A DNA stretch of 64,000 nt, taken from Burkholderia cepacia. Lineage in GTDB: Bacteria > Pseudomonadota > Gammaproteobacteria > Burkholderiales > Burkholderiaceae. A program made the position numbers and the translations under genes. How positions within the stretch are numbered: position 1 is the stretch's first letter; the number at the start of each line of letters is the position of its first letter. The stretch spans positions 1-64,000 of the forward strand of contig NZ_LDWR01000009.1 in NCBI RefSeq assembly GCF_001039005.1. The letters run 5' to 3'. The notes beneath the pieces are model-generated. The model was given only the letters and a program-made list of their open reading frames with translations. It ran no database searches and was not told the DNA's origin. Below, one piece after another: positions 18,001 to 26,961 of the stretch.

Positions 18001-21000
18001 CGGCTCGTCGCGATCGATCCGGGCGCGAAGGCGATCGACGTGAAGGACCTGCGTGCGCAGCTCGTCGAGGAGCGTTACGTGTCGGTGCTGACCAAGCAGG
18101 ATTCCGGCGCGTACAAATACGACTCGCGGCTGAAGGAAGTGTCGGTCGACGAGAAGCCGCTGACGATTCCGGCGGCCGGGCTCGACTTCACGCTGCGCAC
18201 CGACAAGCCGGGCAGCTATGCGCTCGTGATCCGCGGAGCGGACGGCACCGCGGTGAACCGGATCGAGTATTCGGTCACGGGCGACGCGAACGTCACGCGC
18301 TCGCTCGACCGCAACGCCGAGCTGCAGGTGAGCCTCGCGAAGCACGACTACAAACCGGGCGAGCAGGTCGAGATCGCGATCCGCGCGCCTTACGCGGGCA
18401 GCGGCCTGATCACGATCGAGCGCGACAAGGTGTATGCGCACGCATGGTTCCATGCGGACACGACGAGCTCGATCCAGCACATCACGGTGCCGGCCGGCTT
18501 CGAAGGCAACGGCTACATCAACGTGCAATACATCCGCGATCCGTCGTCGGACGAGATCTTCATGAGCCCGCTGAGCTACGGCGTCGTACCGTTCTCGGTG
18601 AACCTCGACGCACGCCGCAACGCACTGACGGTCGACGCGCCCGCACTCGTGAAGCCGGGCGATACGGCCACCTTCACCGTGCATTCGGCGAAGCCCGCGA
18701 AGGTCGTCGTGTTCGCGGTCGACGAAGGCATCCTGCAGGTCGCGCGCTACAAGCTCGGCGATCCGCTGAAGTTCTTCTTCCGCAAGCGGATGCTCGAAGT
18801 CGGTACGTCGCAGATCCTCGACCTGATCCTGCCGGACTTCGAGAAGCTGATGGCGATGGCCGCGCCCGGCGGCGACGCCGACGATGCGATCGGCCGCCAG
18901 TTGAACCCGTTCAAGCGCAAGCGCGACAAGCCGGTCGTCTACTGGTCGGGGATCGTCGACGTGAACGGCGACACGCGCCTGAGCTACACGGTGCCCGACT
19001 ACTTCAACGGCAAGCTGCGCGTGATGGCCGTGTCGGTGTCGCCGGACCTGGTCGGCACGTTCGAAGGCGCGACGACGGTGCGCGGCGATTTCGTGCTGTC
19101 GCCGAACGTGCCGACGACACTCGCGCCGGGCGACGAGGCCGACGTCAGCGTCGGCGTCGCGAACAACCTGACGGGCGTCGGCAACCAGCCGGTGCCGGTC
19201 GCGGTCACGCTGAAGACGGGCCCGCAGTTGCAGGTGATCGGGCCGGCGACGCAGAACGTCGCGCTTGCGCCGCAACACGAGGGCGTCGCGCTGTTCCGCG
19301 TGAAGGCGACCGACACGCTCGGCTCGGGCGCGCTGTCGTTCGGCGCGCGCTACGGCACGAAGGGCGCGCAGCAGCGCGTCGACGTGTCGGTGCGGCCGGC
19401 CGCCGCGTTCCGCACGCAGCTCGACATCGCGCGGCTCGACCCGGGCAAGAAGGCGAGCGTGCCGAACCTGCGGCCGATGTACGACGCGTACGCGTCGCGC
19501 GATGCGAGCATTTCGACCGCGCCGCTCGTGTTGTCGGAGGGGCTGTCGTCGTATCTCGTCAACTTCGACCACTACTGCAGCGAGCAGATGGTGAGCGCGG
19601 TCGTGCCGCGCGTGTTCGCGTCGAAGTGGCTGTCGGTGCGCGCGCTGACGAGCGCGATGCATGCGCCCGAAGCCGGCGCCGACGCGGCGAACGCGAGCGC
19701 GATCACGCAGTTCCTCGGCGTGCTGCGCGGCCGGCAGAACGCGCAGGGCGGCTTCGGATTGTGGAGCGCGACGCCCGATGCCGATCCGTTCGTGTCCGCG
19801 TATGCGATGCACGTGCTGCTCGATGCGCGCGAGCGCGGGATGGCCGTGCCGAAGGACATGCTCGACGCGGGCAACGCGTATCTGCAGAAGCTCGCGGCGA
19901 ACGATTCGCTCGGCTCGCTCGACCTGCTGCGGCAGCGCGCGTACGCGGTGTACCTGTTGACGCGCCAGGGCAACGTGACGACCAACAGCCTCGCGGCCGT
20001 GCAGAAGCGCCTGCAGGATGCGTATCCGAACGACTGGAAGAACGATCTCGCGGCCGCGTGGCTCGCCGCGTCGTACCAGCTGCTGAAGCAGGACAAGGAG
20101 GCTGCCACGCTGATCGCCGGGCCGCAGGCGTTGCTCGAACGCAAGCGCGCGTCCGAAGGCGATTACGTGACGGGCTACTACATCGATCCGCTGACGCGCG
20201 ATGCGAGCGTGCTGTACCTGCTCGCGAAGCACTTCCCCGAGCGCGTGCGCAAGCTGTCGCCGCGCGCGATGGACAACATCGCCGCGCCGTTGGTCGACAA
20301 CCGCTACAACACGCTGTCGTCGGCGATGACGATCCTCGCGCTCGATGCGTATGCGGCGTCGAACGCGGGGCAGCTCGACCAGCTCGCGATCGACGAGGTG
20401 CGCGCGGGTGCTGCGGCTAAGGACGTGTCGTCGATCCAGGCGAACCTCGTGCGCTCGGGCACGTGGACGGCCGGCGCGTCGCGCGTCGACTTCGTGAACG
20501 GCAGCGCGCTGCCCGCGTGGTGGGTCGCGAGCCAGTCGGGCTACGACCGCGGCACGTCGACGAAGGCGATCAAGAACGGGCTGGAGATCGTGCGCGACTA
20601 CACCGACACGAACGGCAAGCCGCTCGACAAGATCACGCTCGGCCAGGAGATCGACGTGCACCTGAAGATCCGTGCGACCGGCTCGGCAAACGTCGGCAAC
20701 ATCGCGATCGTCGACCTGCTGCCCGGCGGCTTCGATCCGGTGATCGCACCGCCTCCCGCGACTGACGCGCAGGAAGGCGACAGCGGGGACGGCGGTGCGT
20801 CGGCGCCGGTGGCCGATGCGCCGTGGCGTTCGCCGATCGGCGTGACTGGGTCGACGTGGCAGCCGCAGTTCGCGGACGTGCGTGAGGACCGTGTGGTGAT
20901 CTACGGCACCGCGACGACCGACGTGCGCGAGTTCGTCTACCGGATCAAGGCGAGCAACGCGGGCCGCTTTGTCGCACCGCCCGCGTACGGCGAGTCGATG

Positions 21001-21066
21001 TACGACCGCCGCGTGCAGGCGCAGGCGCCGGGCGGCGCGGCGCTGACGGTGGAGCGCGTGCGATGA
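15061..21066 (+). CDS. bacterial alpha-2-macroglobulin, YfhM-like, membrane-anchored
   Basis: The 2001-residue protein is a large periplasmic protease trap. The N-terminus is not a lipobox signal as in E. coli YfhM; instead there is a basic segment and one membrane helix at about residues 58-73. Macroglobulin domains follow (one core near SDRGLYRPGDPFHIGLIVR), then the thioester motif Cys1506-Ser-Glu-Gln1509 and the thioester helical domain. The intact CxEQ suggests covalent trapping of attacking proteases. An Asp/Ser/Asn-rich insertion lies at about residues 561-606. The adjacent pbpC gene fits the known pairing of trap and peptidoglycan repair synthase. Confidence 0.92.
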   Translation: MDLLRFLLLLPIRAAGFVRRLLGRVLRPLVGDVSWTAPAWPGVTAAAVRRRPWHAGGIVLLAAALGYGAYWFKHRPKPPEPQTVGFTVKAPAITTYEADDSGKPKITVHPLEVAFAQSAAPIELVGKPAGQGIEMTPALKGAWEWADDKTLRFTPAADWPVGAHVEVRFAVHQVFAPQVVMRDDHFAFDLPAFTATSGDNQFYQNPDNPAEKQALLQLRFNYPVDPAELEKRIGLVLLARDGKTATPLRYTVNYDKMKTSAWVYSQPLEIPRDPLTVRLDVDKGVKSARGGDGTPAVLHATVGVPGLYSLSIANVAPTLVDNERYEPEQVLVAETSDGVRSADLAARAKAWVLPKRKPGVDQSDDDPPYEWNVADISDAVLKQSKPLPLEAVPTENDFATLQSFKYHATPGDRIVVRFEGDLKSAGGYLLGAPVTTAFTVPDYPKLLRFMADGSLLSMSGSKRLSVVSRNLPGMKVEIGRVLPDQLQHLVSFNNGTYARPELSYSFSEDHIVERFVQTRAFPAGDPGKAHYEGVDLGQYLKGGKRGVFLLHLSKYDPAAEKKKADDAKDSDASSGDSSQDQSDNADAGDSNSNGNGDDSDNALGDTRLIVVTDLGMLVKRALDGSQDVFIQSIRNGRPVAGATVSVLAVNGQALFTQTTGADGVVHFPAFKGLDREKRPQLYVVKKDTDLSFLPVAGRDRQLDFSRFDVDGERNATGQGQLSAYLFSDRGLYRPGDPFHIGLIVRAASWARSPAGVPLQAEIVDPRGITVERKPVSVDATGFTEIGYTTAETAPTGTWTVNLYIVKDGQPGAEPIGSTTVQVKEFLPDRMKVDAKLSQQVVEGWVKPKGLKGIVDAQNLFGTPAEKRRVAATLTLRPVWPSFRSWQGYHFFDARRAKEGYTTTLQDGTTDDKGHAEFDLDLDKYADATYQVYFQAKAYEAEGGRNVAANAQALVSNNDWLVGYKSADDLGYVKRGSPRTVRLVAIDPGAKAIDVKDLRAQLVEERYVSVLTKQDSGAYKYDSRLKEVSVDEKPLTIPAAGLDFTLRTDKPGSYALVIRGADGTAVNRIEYSVTGDANVTRSLDRNAELQVSLAKHDYKPGEQVEIAIRAPYAGSGLITIERDKVYAHAWFHADTTSSIQHITVPAGFEGNGYINVQYIRDPSSDEIFMSPLSYGVVPFSVNLDARRNALTVDAPALVKPGDTATFTVHSAKPAKVVVFAVDEGILQVARYKLGDPLKFFFRKRMLEVGTSQILDLILPDFEKLMAMAAPGGDADDAIGRQLNPFKRKRDKPVVYWSGIVDVNGDTRLSYTVPDYFNGKLRVMAVSVSPDLVGTFEGATTVRGDFVLSPNVPTTLAPGDEADVSVGVANNLTGVGNQPVPVAVTLKTGPQLQVIGPATQNVALAPQHEGVALFRVKATDTLGSGALSFGARYGTKGAQQRVDVSVRPAAAFRTQLDIARLDPGKKASVPNLRPMYDAYASRDASISTAPLVLSEGLSSYLVNFDHYCSEQMVSAVVPRVFASKWLSVRALTSAMHAPEAGADAANASAITQFLGVLRGRQNAQGGFGLWSATPDADPFVSAYAMHVLLDARERGMAVPKDMLDAGNAYLQKLAANDSLGSLDLLRQRAYAVYLLTRQGNVTTNSLAAVQKRLQDAYPNDWKNDLAAAWLAASYQLLKQDKEAATLIAGPQALLERKRASEGDYVTGYYIDPLTRDASVLYLLAKHFPERVRKLSPRAMDNIAAPLVDNRYNTLSSAMTILALDAYAASNAGQLDQLAIDEVRAGAAAKDVSSIQANLVRSGTWTAGASRVDFVNGSALPAWWVASQSGYDRGTSTKAIKNGLEIVRDYTDTNGKPLDKITLGQEIDVHLKIRATGSANVGNIAIVDLLPGGFDPVIAPPPATDAQEGDSGDGGASAPVADAPWRSPIGVTGSTWQPQFADVREDRVVIYGTATTDVREFVYRIKASNAGRFVAPPAYGESMYDRRVQAQAPGGAALTVERVR

Positions 21067-21111
21067 CGGTGCGAAGGCACGGGCCGTACCGGGCAGCCGG
21101 AGCACCCGCGC

Positions 21112-23523
21112 ATGGCTGACGTATCCGGGCTCCGGCGCGCACTGCACGGCGCCGGGCGCTGGCTGCATCGCTCGCAGAACTGGATCGCCGGCGCGCTGCT
21201 CGTGTTCGGCGTGCTGGCCGCGTGCCGGTTGTGGCCGCATCCACCGCTGCGCGACTGGAAACCGACGTCGGTCGCGGTGGTCGATGCGCAGGGTCGGCTG
21301 CTGCGCCTGACGCTCGCGAAGGACGACCGCTACCGGCTGTGGGTGCCGCTCGACCGGATGTCGCCGCAGCTCGTCGAGGCTGTGATGCTGCACGAGGACC
21401 GCTGGTTCCGGTGGCATCCGGGCTTCAATCCGTACGGGCTCGCGCGCGGCGCGTGGATCACGTACGTGCGCGGCGGCAATCCGCAGGGCGGCTCGACGCT
21501 GACGATGCAGCTCGCGCGTTCGCTGTGGCGGCTGAACACGCGCACGCCGGCCGGCAAGCTCGAGCAGGTCGCACGCGCGGTGCAGCTCGAACTCTTCTAC
21601 TCGAAGCGGCAGATTCTCGAGGCGTATCTGAACGACGCGCCGTACGGCCGCAACGTCGAAGGCGCGGGCACCGCGAGCGTCGTCTATTTCGACCGGATGC
21701 CCGACGCGCTGACGCTGCCCGAGGCGCTTGCGCTCGCGGTGATTCCGCAGGACCCGGCGCGGCGCGTGCGCGGCGGGCAGGATGCGATCAACCGCGCGCT
21801 GGCCGCGTCGCGCAACCGGTTGTACGCGCGCTGGCTGACGCAGCATCCGGGGGATGCGTCGCTCAAGCCGTTGTTCGCGTTGCCGCTCGCAATGCGGCCG
21901 CTGTCCGCGCTGCCGTTCGACGCGCCGCACGCGGTCGACCAGGCGCTCGCCGCGCGCAGCGCGTGGCGCACGACATCGGGCGCTGCCGATGACGCGAACG
22001 ACGCCGGCGCGCGGCTCGTGACGACGCTCGATCTCGATCTGCAGCGGACGCTCGAACGGCAGATCGCGCGCTACGTTGCGCGCAACGACACGCGCGGCGT
22101 GCGCAACGCGGCCGCGCTGCTCGTCGATACGCGCGACATGGGTGTGAAGGCGCTCGTCGGTTCCGCGAACTTCTTCGATCGCACGATCGACGGGCAGGTG
22201 AACGGCACGCTCGCGCGGCGCTCGCCGGGCTCGACGCTCAAGCCGTTCATCTACGCGCTCGGCTTCGACCAGGGCGTGCTGCATCCGCAGACCGTGTTGC
22301 GCGACGTACCGACCGCGTTCGGTCCGTATGCGCCGGAGAATTTCGACGGCCATTTCCTCGGGCCGATCACCGCGACCGACGCGCTGAACCGCAGCCGCAA
22401 CGTGCCGGCCGTGTGGGTCGCGTCGCAGCTCAAGTCCCCCGATCTGTACCGCTTCCTGCAGGAAGCCGGCGTGCGCCGGCTCGCGAGCGCGCAGCACTAC
22501 GGGCTCGCGCTGGTGCTCGGCGGCGGCGAAGTGACGATGCAGGATCTCGCGGCGCTCTACGCGATGCTCGCGAATCGCGGCGAGTTCAGGCCGCTGCGGC
22601 TGCGCGCGGACGAGCCGGCCGCACCCGGCCGGCGCCTGCTGAGCGCGGAGGCGAGCTACATGACGATGGACATGCTGCGCCAGCATCTGCGCCCCGACGA
22701 GACGAGCGGCGCGCAGCCGTCGAGCGTGCCCGTCTACTGGAAGACCGGCACGTCATGGTCGTTCCGCGATGCGTGGACGGCCGGCGTGTTCGGCCCGTAT
22801 GTGCTGGTCGTGTGGGTCGGCAACTTCGACAATTCGACCAATACGGCGTTCGTCGGCGTCGACGCGGCCGCGCCGCTGTTCTTCCAGATCGTCGATGCGC
22901 TGAACGCCGAGTGCACGCTCGTCGAGCCGCCGCGCGCGGTGCCGCCACACCTGAAGCGCGTGCGCATCTGCCTCGCGAGCGGCGACCTGCCGAACGAGTG
23001 GTGCCCGCAGCAGGGCTGGACGTGGTTCATTCCGGGCACGTCGCCGATTCGCGTGAGCACCGTGCACCGGCCCGTCGTGATCGACGACACGACGGGGAAG
23101 GCGGCATGCCCGCCGTACGACGGCAAGCGCACGCATACGGAGATCTTCGAGTTCTGGCCATCGGATTTGCAGCAGGTGTTCGCGCAGGCCGGCATTCCGC
23201 GCCGGCGGCCGCCGCAGAACGCGGACTGCCGCGATGCGGGGCAGGTCGACGGCGACCCGCCGCGCATCACGTCGCCGTTGCGCGGCAGCACGTATGCGAT
23301 GCGCGTGAAAAGCGCGGACGAGACGCGCATCGCGTTCAACGCGACGGTCGACGCGAGCGCGCATGCGCTGTACTGGTTCGTCAACGACGCGTATGTCGGC
23401 CGCAGCACGCCGGGTGAAGCGCTGTTCTGGCAGCCGGGGACAGCCGGCAGTTATACGGTGCGGGTGGTCGACGATCATGGCCGCAGCGATCAGCGGCCGC
23501 TGGCGGTGGGGCTGGAGCAGTAG
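21112..23523 (+). CDS. pbpC: penicillin-binding protein 1C
   Basis: The 803-residue bifunctional peptidoglycan synthase has an N-terminal anchor (residues 23-40), a GT51 glycosyltransferase domain with Glu95 in HEDRWF and GGSTLTMQLAR, a transpeptidase domain with Ser374-Thr-Leu-Lys377 in SPGSTLKPF, the SRN motif, and KTGTSW from residue 544, then a C-terminal PBP1C-specific Ig-like region. All catalytic residues are present. It lies 45 bp downstream of the alpha-2-macroglobulin gene and is probably cotranscribed, as in E. coli. Confidence 0.93.
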   Translation: MADVSGLRRALHGAGRWLHRSQNWIAGALLVFGVLAACRLWPHPPLRDWKPTSVAVVDAQGRLLRLTLAKDDRYRLWVPLDRMSPQLVEAVMLHEDRWFRWHPGFNPYGLARGAWITYVRGGNPQGGSTLTMQLARSLWRLNTRTPAGKLEQVARAVQLELFYSKRQILEAYLNDAPYGRNVEGAGTASVVYFDRMPDALTLPEALALAVIPQDPARRVRGGQDAINRALAASRNRLYARWLTQHPGDASLKPLFALPLAMRPLSALPFDAPHAVDQALAARSAWRTTSGAADDANDAGARLVTTLDLDLQRTLERQIARYVARNDTRGVRNAAALLVDTRDMGVKALVGSANFFDRTIDGQVNGTLARRSPGSTLKPFIYALGFDQGVLHPQTVLRDVPTAFGPYAPENFDGHFLGPITATDALNRSRNVPAVWVASQLKSPDLYRFLQEAGVRRLASAQHYGLALVLGGGEVTMQDLAALYAMLANRGEFRPLRLRADEPAAPGRRLLSAEASYMTMDMLRQHLRPDETSGAQPSSVPVYWKTGTSWSFRDAWTAGVFGPYVLVVWVGNFDNSTNTAFVGVDAAAPLFFQIVDALNAECTLVEPPRAVPPHLKRVRICLASGDLPNEWCPQQGWTWFIPGTSPIRVSTVHRPVVIDDTTGKAACPPYDGKRTHTEIFEFWPSDLQQVFAQAGIPRRRPPQNADCRDAGQVDGDPPRITSPLRGSTYAMRVKSADETRIAFNATVDASAHALYWFVNDAYVGRSTPGEALFWQPGTAGSYTVRVVDDHGRSDQRPLAVGLEQ

Positions 23524-23534
23524 GGGCGCGCGAC

Positions 23535-23565
23535 GCGATGCGGCAGCTTCGCCGCGCCGCATCGC
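23535..23565. terminator. stem-loop between convergent pbpC and the S53 peptidase gene
   Basis: GCGATGCGGC at 23535-23544 pairs perfectly with 23556-23565 across an 11-base loop, between two convergent stop codons. There is no strong T-tract, so it is terminator-like in both directions. Confidence 0.5.
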
Positions 23566-23574
23566 GCCGGGGTC

Positions 23575-25503
23575 TTACTTGGCCGAACTCGCGCTGACCT
23601 TCGCGAAGTCCAGGCTGCCGAAGCCCGTATCGTCGTCCCAGCCGGCCTTCGCGGTATAGCCGTGGCTGCTATACCCGTTGTTGCCCGATGTCACGTCGTG
23701 GAGCAGCGACGTATTGGTCGGGAAGTTCTGATAGAACGCCGACGTCGGCAGGCCGAGGCTGTTGTTGTTCGCCGATTCGACCCGCGCCCAGCCGCCGACG
23801 AAGATCGGCGACGCGAGGCTCGTACCGCCGACGAGCTGATTGGTCTGCCCGTTGATGACGATGTACGCGCCCGTCGACTGCGCGGCGTCGAACGCGACGT
23901 CCGGCACCACGCGCTTCGTCACCGTGCTGCCGAGCGCGGCGGTCTGCCAGCTCGGCGCGGCTTCGAACGCACTCACGCCGCCGCCCGTCGCCCAGATCCG
24001 CACCGCGTTGTCGACCGGGTTGCCGTTGCTGTCGAGATCCGCATACGCGACGCCTTCGTTCCACACGGTTTCGCCGGCCCACGTCGTGGTGCCGGTGGTC
24101 GACAGCGTCGTGCCGCCGACTGCGACGACGTACGGCGAGCTGGCGGGCGACGACACGCTGTACTTGGACAGGTTGATCGTCGTCCTGACCGAGGTGCCGT
24201 TGTACGTGCCGATGTAGCCGGGTGCGCCTTGCGGCGACGTCGACCATTGATAGACGCCCGCGTCGCCGGCCGAGACCGAGAAGACCTGGCCCTGCGCGAC
24301 GGCCTGCTTGAACACCGCGTCGTCGGCGGCGAGCGAGCCGTCGGAATTGGCGGCGGTTTCGTCGAGGCCGAGCGACACGTTGATGACGGTCGCCTTGTTG
24401 TCGGTCACAGCCTTGTTGTAGGCATCCGTCAGCGTCGCGTCGGTCAGGCCGCTGTCGCTGCTGTCGCCGTTCACGGCGGAATAGAAGATCAGCTGCTTGA
24501 CGCCGCCGGAGGTGCCGATGATGTCCTGGCTGTCGAGATCCCATTCGCCCGGATCGCCGTCGTCGGCCAGCGTGCCGGACCCGCCGGCGACCACCGCCGT
24601 GTTGACGGTCGCCAGGCCGGCGTTCTGCGTGAAGGTGTTCAGGTCGGCAATGGTCTGGGTCATGTCGCCCCAGGTGATGATGCCCACCGTGGTGTTGGTC
24701 GCGGCGGGCAGGCCGCTTGCGTCATAGATCTTCGCGAAATCGGTCGGCTGGTGGCCGACTTGCTGCGAAGCGGCGGTCGCGTTCTTCGAGATCTTGTTCG
24801 GTTCGATCGCGGCGGCCGGCGCGAAGCGGTGAAGCAGGCGGTGCGGCACGGCGGCGTTCTGCAGGCCGAGCACCGAATCGACGATCGAGCCGAGCGACGC
24901 CGGGATCAGCGCGGCCGAATCGTTCGCGAAGACCGGCTTGCCGCGATAGTTGAAGCGCTTGATGCTGGCCTGGAAGCCGTTTTGTGCATTGCCCGCGTTG
25001 CCGTCGGCGGAGACCAGCGTGTTGTTCGCCGACGCCGAGATGTTGCTGAAACCGTTCGCCTTCAGGTGCGCCACCACGGCCGCGACCTGCGCGTCGGTCG
25101 GCGCGAAGCGTGCCTTGAACTGGGCCGGCGTGAGGTACTTGTGATAACTCGCGCTGCCCGGCTGGTTGACGTCGTGCAGGAACGCGTCGAGCTGGTCGGT
25201 ATTGCGGTGCTTCAGCACCACGGTGACATGCAGCGGCTGGCTCAGTTCGAGCGGCGTCACGTGCGTGTCGGCGAGCGCCGGCGTGCCGACGCTGTTGAGC
25301 GAGTACGCGGGCTGTGCCTGCGAGGCAGTCGAAGCCGCCGCGGCGGGTGCATTCGACAGCAGGAAAGCGGTGGTGCGGGTCGGGACCCAGTTGGTCGCTG
25401 CCTGGGCGGGCAGCGGCGCCAGTGTGGCGGCTACCGCGAGCGGCAGCGCGGCGAGGGCAAAGCGTTGCGAGAGTGTGCGTTTGATGTGCTGAGTTCTCTG
25501 CAT
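23575..25503 (-). CDS. secreted sedolisin-family serine-carboxyl peptidase (S53)
   Basis: The 642-residue pre-pro-protein starts at the ATG at 25503, which has a GGAG ribosome site and begins a signal peptide ending AAPLPAQA-like near residue 35. A pro-domain (about 60-230, with LDAFLHDVNQPGSASYHKYL) precedes the catalytic domain. The S53 motifs are Glu320 and Asp324 (EWDLD) and the nucleophile Ser562 in GGTSLASP; the C-terminal GWDDDTGFGS is the calcium-binding end. Family members are acid-active secreted proteases such as pseudomonalisin. It appears monocistronic and is likely exported by the general secretion route. Confidence 0.9.
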   Translation of the reverse strand: MQRTQHIKRTLSQRFALAALPLAVAATLAPLPAQAATNWVPTRTTAFLLSNAPAAAASTASQAQPAYSLNSVGTPALADTHVTPLELSQPLHVTVVLKHRNTDQLDAFLHDVNQPGSASYHKYLTPAQFKARFAPTDAQVAAVVAHLKANGFSNISASANNTLVSADGNAGNAQNGFQASIKRFNYRGKPVFANDSAALIPASLGSIVDSVLGLQNAAVPHRLLHRFAPAAAIEPNKISKNATAASQQVGHQPTDFAKIYDASGLPAATNTTVGIITWGDMTQTIADLNTFTQNAGLATVNTAVVAGGSGTLADDGDPGEWDLDSQDIIGTSGGVKQLIFYSAVNGDSSDSGLTDATLTDAYNKAVTDNKATVINVSLGLDETAANSDGSLAADDAVFKQAVAQGQVFSVSAGDAGVYQWSTSPQGAPGYIGTYNGTSVRTTINLSKYSVSSPASSPYVVAVGGTTLSTTGTTTWAGETVWNEGVAYADLDSNGNPVDNAVRIWATGGGVSAFEAAPSWQTAALGSTVTKRVVPDVAFDAAQSTGAYIVINGQTNQLVGGTSLASPIFVGGWARVESANNNSLGLPTSAFYQNFPTNTSLLHDVTSGNNGYSSHGYTAKAGWDDDTGFGSLDFAKVSASSAK

Positions 25504-26544
25504 TGTGAGCTCCGGGATTTCGACGAAGAACCGGTGCAGCGCGCGGCCCGGATCGCGGGTAGCGATGGGGCGGCGGATGCAACCTGACGCAAGACCAGAC
25601 CGACCAGCAAGATTCATGGCGACATAATTTTTCCTCCCCCTCCCACCATCAAGACCGGAGGCCGGTCGGGGCATCGGACTCGCCCATTGCGAGCGTCGAT
25701 CCCGCGCACGGCCCTCTATCGTGTCGGCCCGTAACGCATCCACGGCGTCGCGGCTCGACCATCTCGTTCTCTTCAATCTGCTGCGACGGCTGCTTCAATG
25801 CCTTATCACTTAATTAGGAATCCAATGTATAAAATCCGGATAAGCGGGTGCTGCATTGTCGTTCGAAAGCGAGGTGCGCGTGTTCCGTGTGAGGTGCCGG
25901 GAGCGAGATCGAATATCCCGGTCAGCCGGGGGAGATGTCGATATCGGTCTCTTCCGCCTGCGGCGGAACGGGATGACCGGTGAAGCGGGGACTGTGTGTC
26001 GCGAGCAGATGATACGGATTACGAATCAGCTACTGTCCTCGTGCAACGTAATTAAAACGGAAGCTGTTTGTCGGGCCGTTGATTTCTTGATGCGGATTCG
26101 ATTGCGCGGCGGGTTTTCTTGCGGGGAAAGATAGCAAGAAAGAAAACGGCGCGTCAAACTTTTTTTGATTAGGTCTAAAAAGTTTAGATAATCGCTTCGA
26201 CGGGTATTTTTAATGAGCGGGAAACGATGATGTAAGTCATTCGTCATCCTTGACGAACGCTGCATGACGGGGCGTTGGCGAAGCGCAGGTGCTGCAAAAA
26301 AATGCTGCCGTAACGGTCATTCCGCAGCGACGACGGAAAACCGGTTCTCGATGTTTCCTTGCGTGCGTGTAGCGGGAGAGCATGCATCCGGCGCAACGGC
26401 AGATGCTCGCCGATCGAAATCGGGCGGCCCCGGTTGATCGTGTGGATGGGCGCGACTTCTACTTTTATTTCTTGTCGGTCTTCGCGTTTTTGCCGCGGCG
26501 GTGCACGGGTCGCACGCCGCGCGTCATGCGTCACTTCCAGGCCG
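25504..26544. other. 1.04-kb gene-poor AT-rich region
   Basis: The left 250 bp hold the S53 peptidase leader. From about 25790 to 26340 the DNA is clearly richer in A and T than its surroundings. Short open frames exist on both strands, but none has a ribosome site together with the local codon bias. An inverted-repeat element lies at 26153-26195. A small RNA or remnant of transferred DNA is possible; I cannot support either. Confidence 0.45.
26153..26195. repeat. AT-rich inverted-repeat element, copy B
   Basis: Arms AAACTTTTT (26156-26164) and AAAAAGTTT (26177-26185) form a perfect 9-bp inverted repeat. The element begins GTCAAACTTTTTT and ends TAATCGC, as does copy A at 12531-12572. No gene starts close to it. 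Confidence 0.4.
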
Positions 26545-26883
26545 TCACCCGTCGTCCGCTTTCGCCTGCAGATCCTTCAGCCCCTGAATCACGACCAGCA
26601 ACGCGCGCCCGTGCTCGTCGGAGCCGTCCCATGCGTCGACAATCGCGTCGCGCAGCAGGTCGTTATAACGACGACGCGACGGCTCCGTATCGACACCATA
26701 GAAACTGCATAGCTTATTGAATGGAGCGCTGCGGCGCAGCCGATGCCCGTTCGACAGCCGCAGCCGCGACACGGTTGGCTGGCTGACCCCGGAAAGTCGC
26801 GCGATTTCGCTGGACGAGCGTGTATCTGCCATCAGGCGGCGCAACAGGTCTTGAACGGGAAAATCTTGGTCCGGGGCTTCCAT
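26545..26883 (-). CDS. small helix-turn-helix regulator, probably leaderless
   Basis: The 112-residue protein has a DNA-binding helix-turn-helix near residues 22-45 (SSSEIARLSGVSQPTVSRL) and an Asp-rich C-terminal helix. I choose the ATG at 26883 over the one at 26892 because a near-perfect promoter (TTCAAC, 17 bp, TATAAT) puts the transcript start at or next to 26883, and the upstream ATG overlaps the -10. The mRNA would then be leaderless. It is divergent from a 299-residue protein of unknown function 78 bp away and is its most likely regulator. Confidence 0.75.
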   Translation of the reverse strand: MEAPDQDFPVQDLLRRLMADTRSSSEIARLSGVSQPTVSRLRLSNGHRLRRSAPFNKLCSFYGVDTEPSRRRYNDLLRDAIVDAWDGSDEHGRALLVVIQGLKDLQAKADDG

Positions 26884-26890
26884 GCGATGC

Positions 26891-26919
26891 ATTATACCTA
26901 TACAGTTACAGCTGTTGAA
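26891..26919 (-). promoter_or_regulatory. sigma-70 promoter of the HTH gene with internal palindrome
   Basis: Read on the minus strand, TTCAAC (26914-26919) is separated by exactly 17 bp from TATAAT (26891-26896). Seven bases after the -10 comes the ATG at 26883. The palindrome ACAGCTGT (26908-26915) lies in the spacer and could be an operator. Confidence 0.65.
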
Positions 26920-26961
26920 TGGACTTGCTGTCACCAGCGAGGCTGTATCCCGAGAAAGTTG

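Noticed and set aside
14866-22686. A 2606-codon open frame on the minus strand opposite the macroglobulin and pbpC genes
   Set aside because: It is antisense to two genes with clear domains; its translation is Arg/His-rich low complexity, typical of a shadow frame in GC-rich DNA.
23662-25587. A 641-codon plus-strand frame opposite the S53 peptidase
   Set aside because: Arg/Val-rich shadow of a gene with intact catalytic motifs.
26026-26265. 79-codon minus-strand frame in the gene-poor region
   Set aside because: No ribosome site or codon bias; composition follows the AT-rich background.
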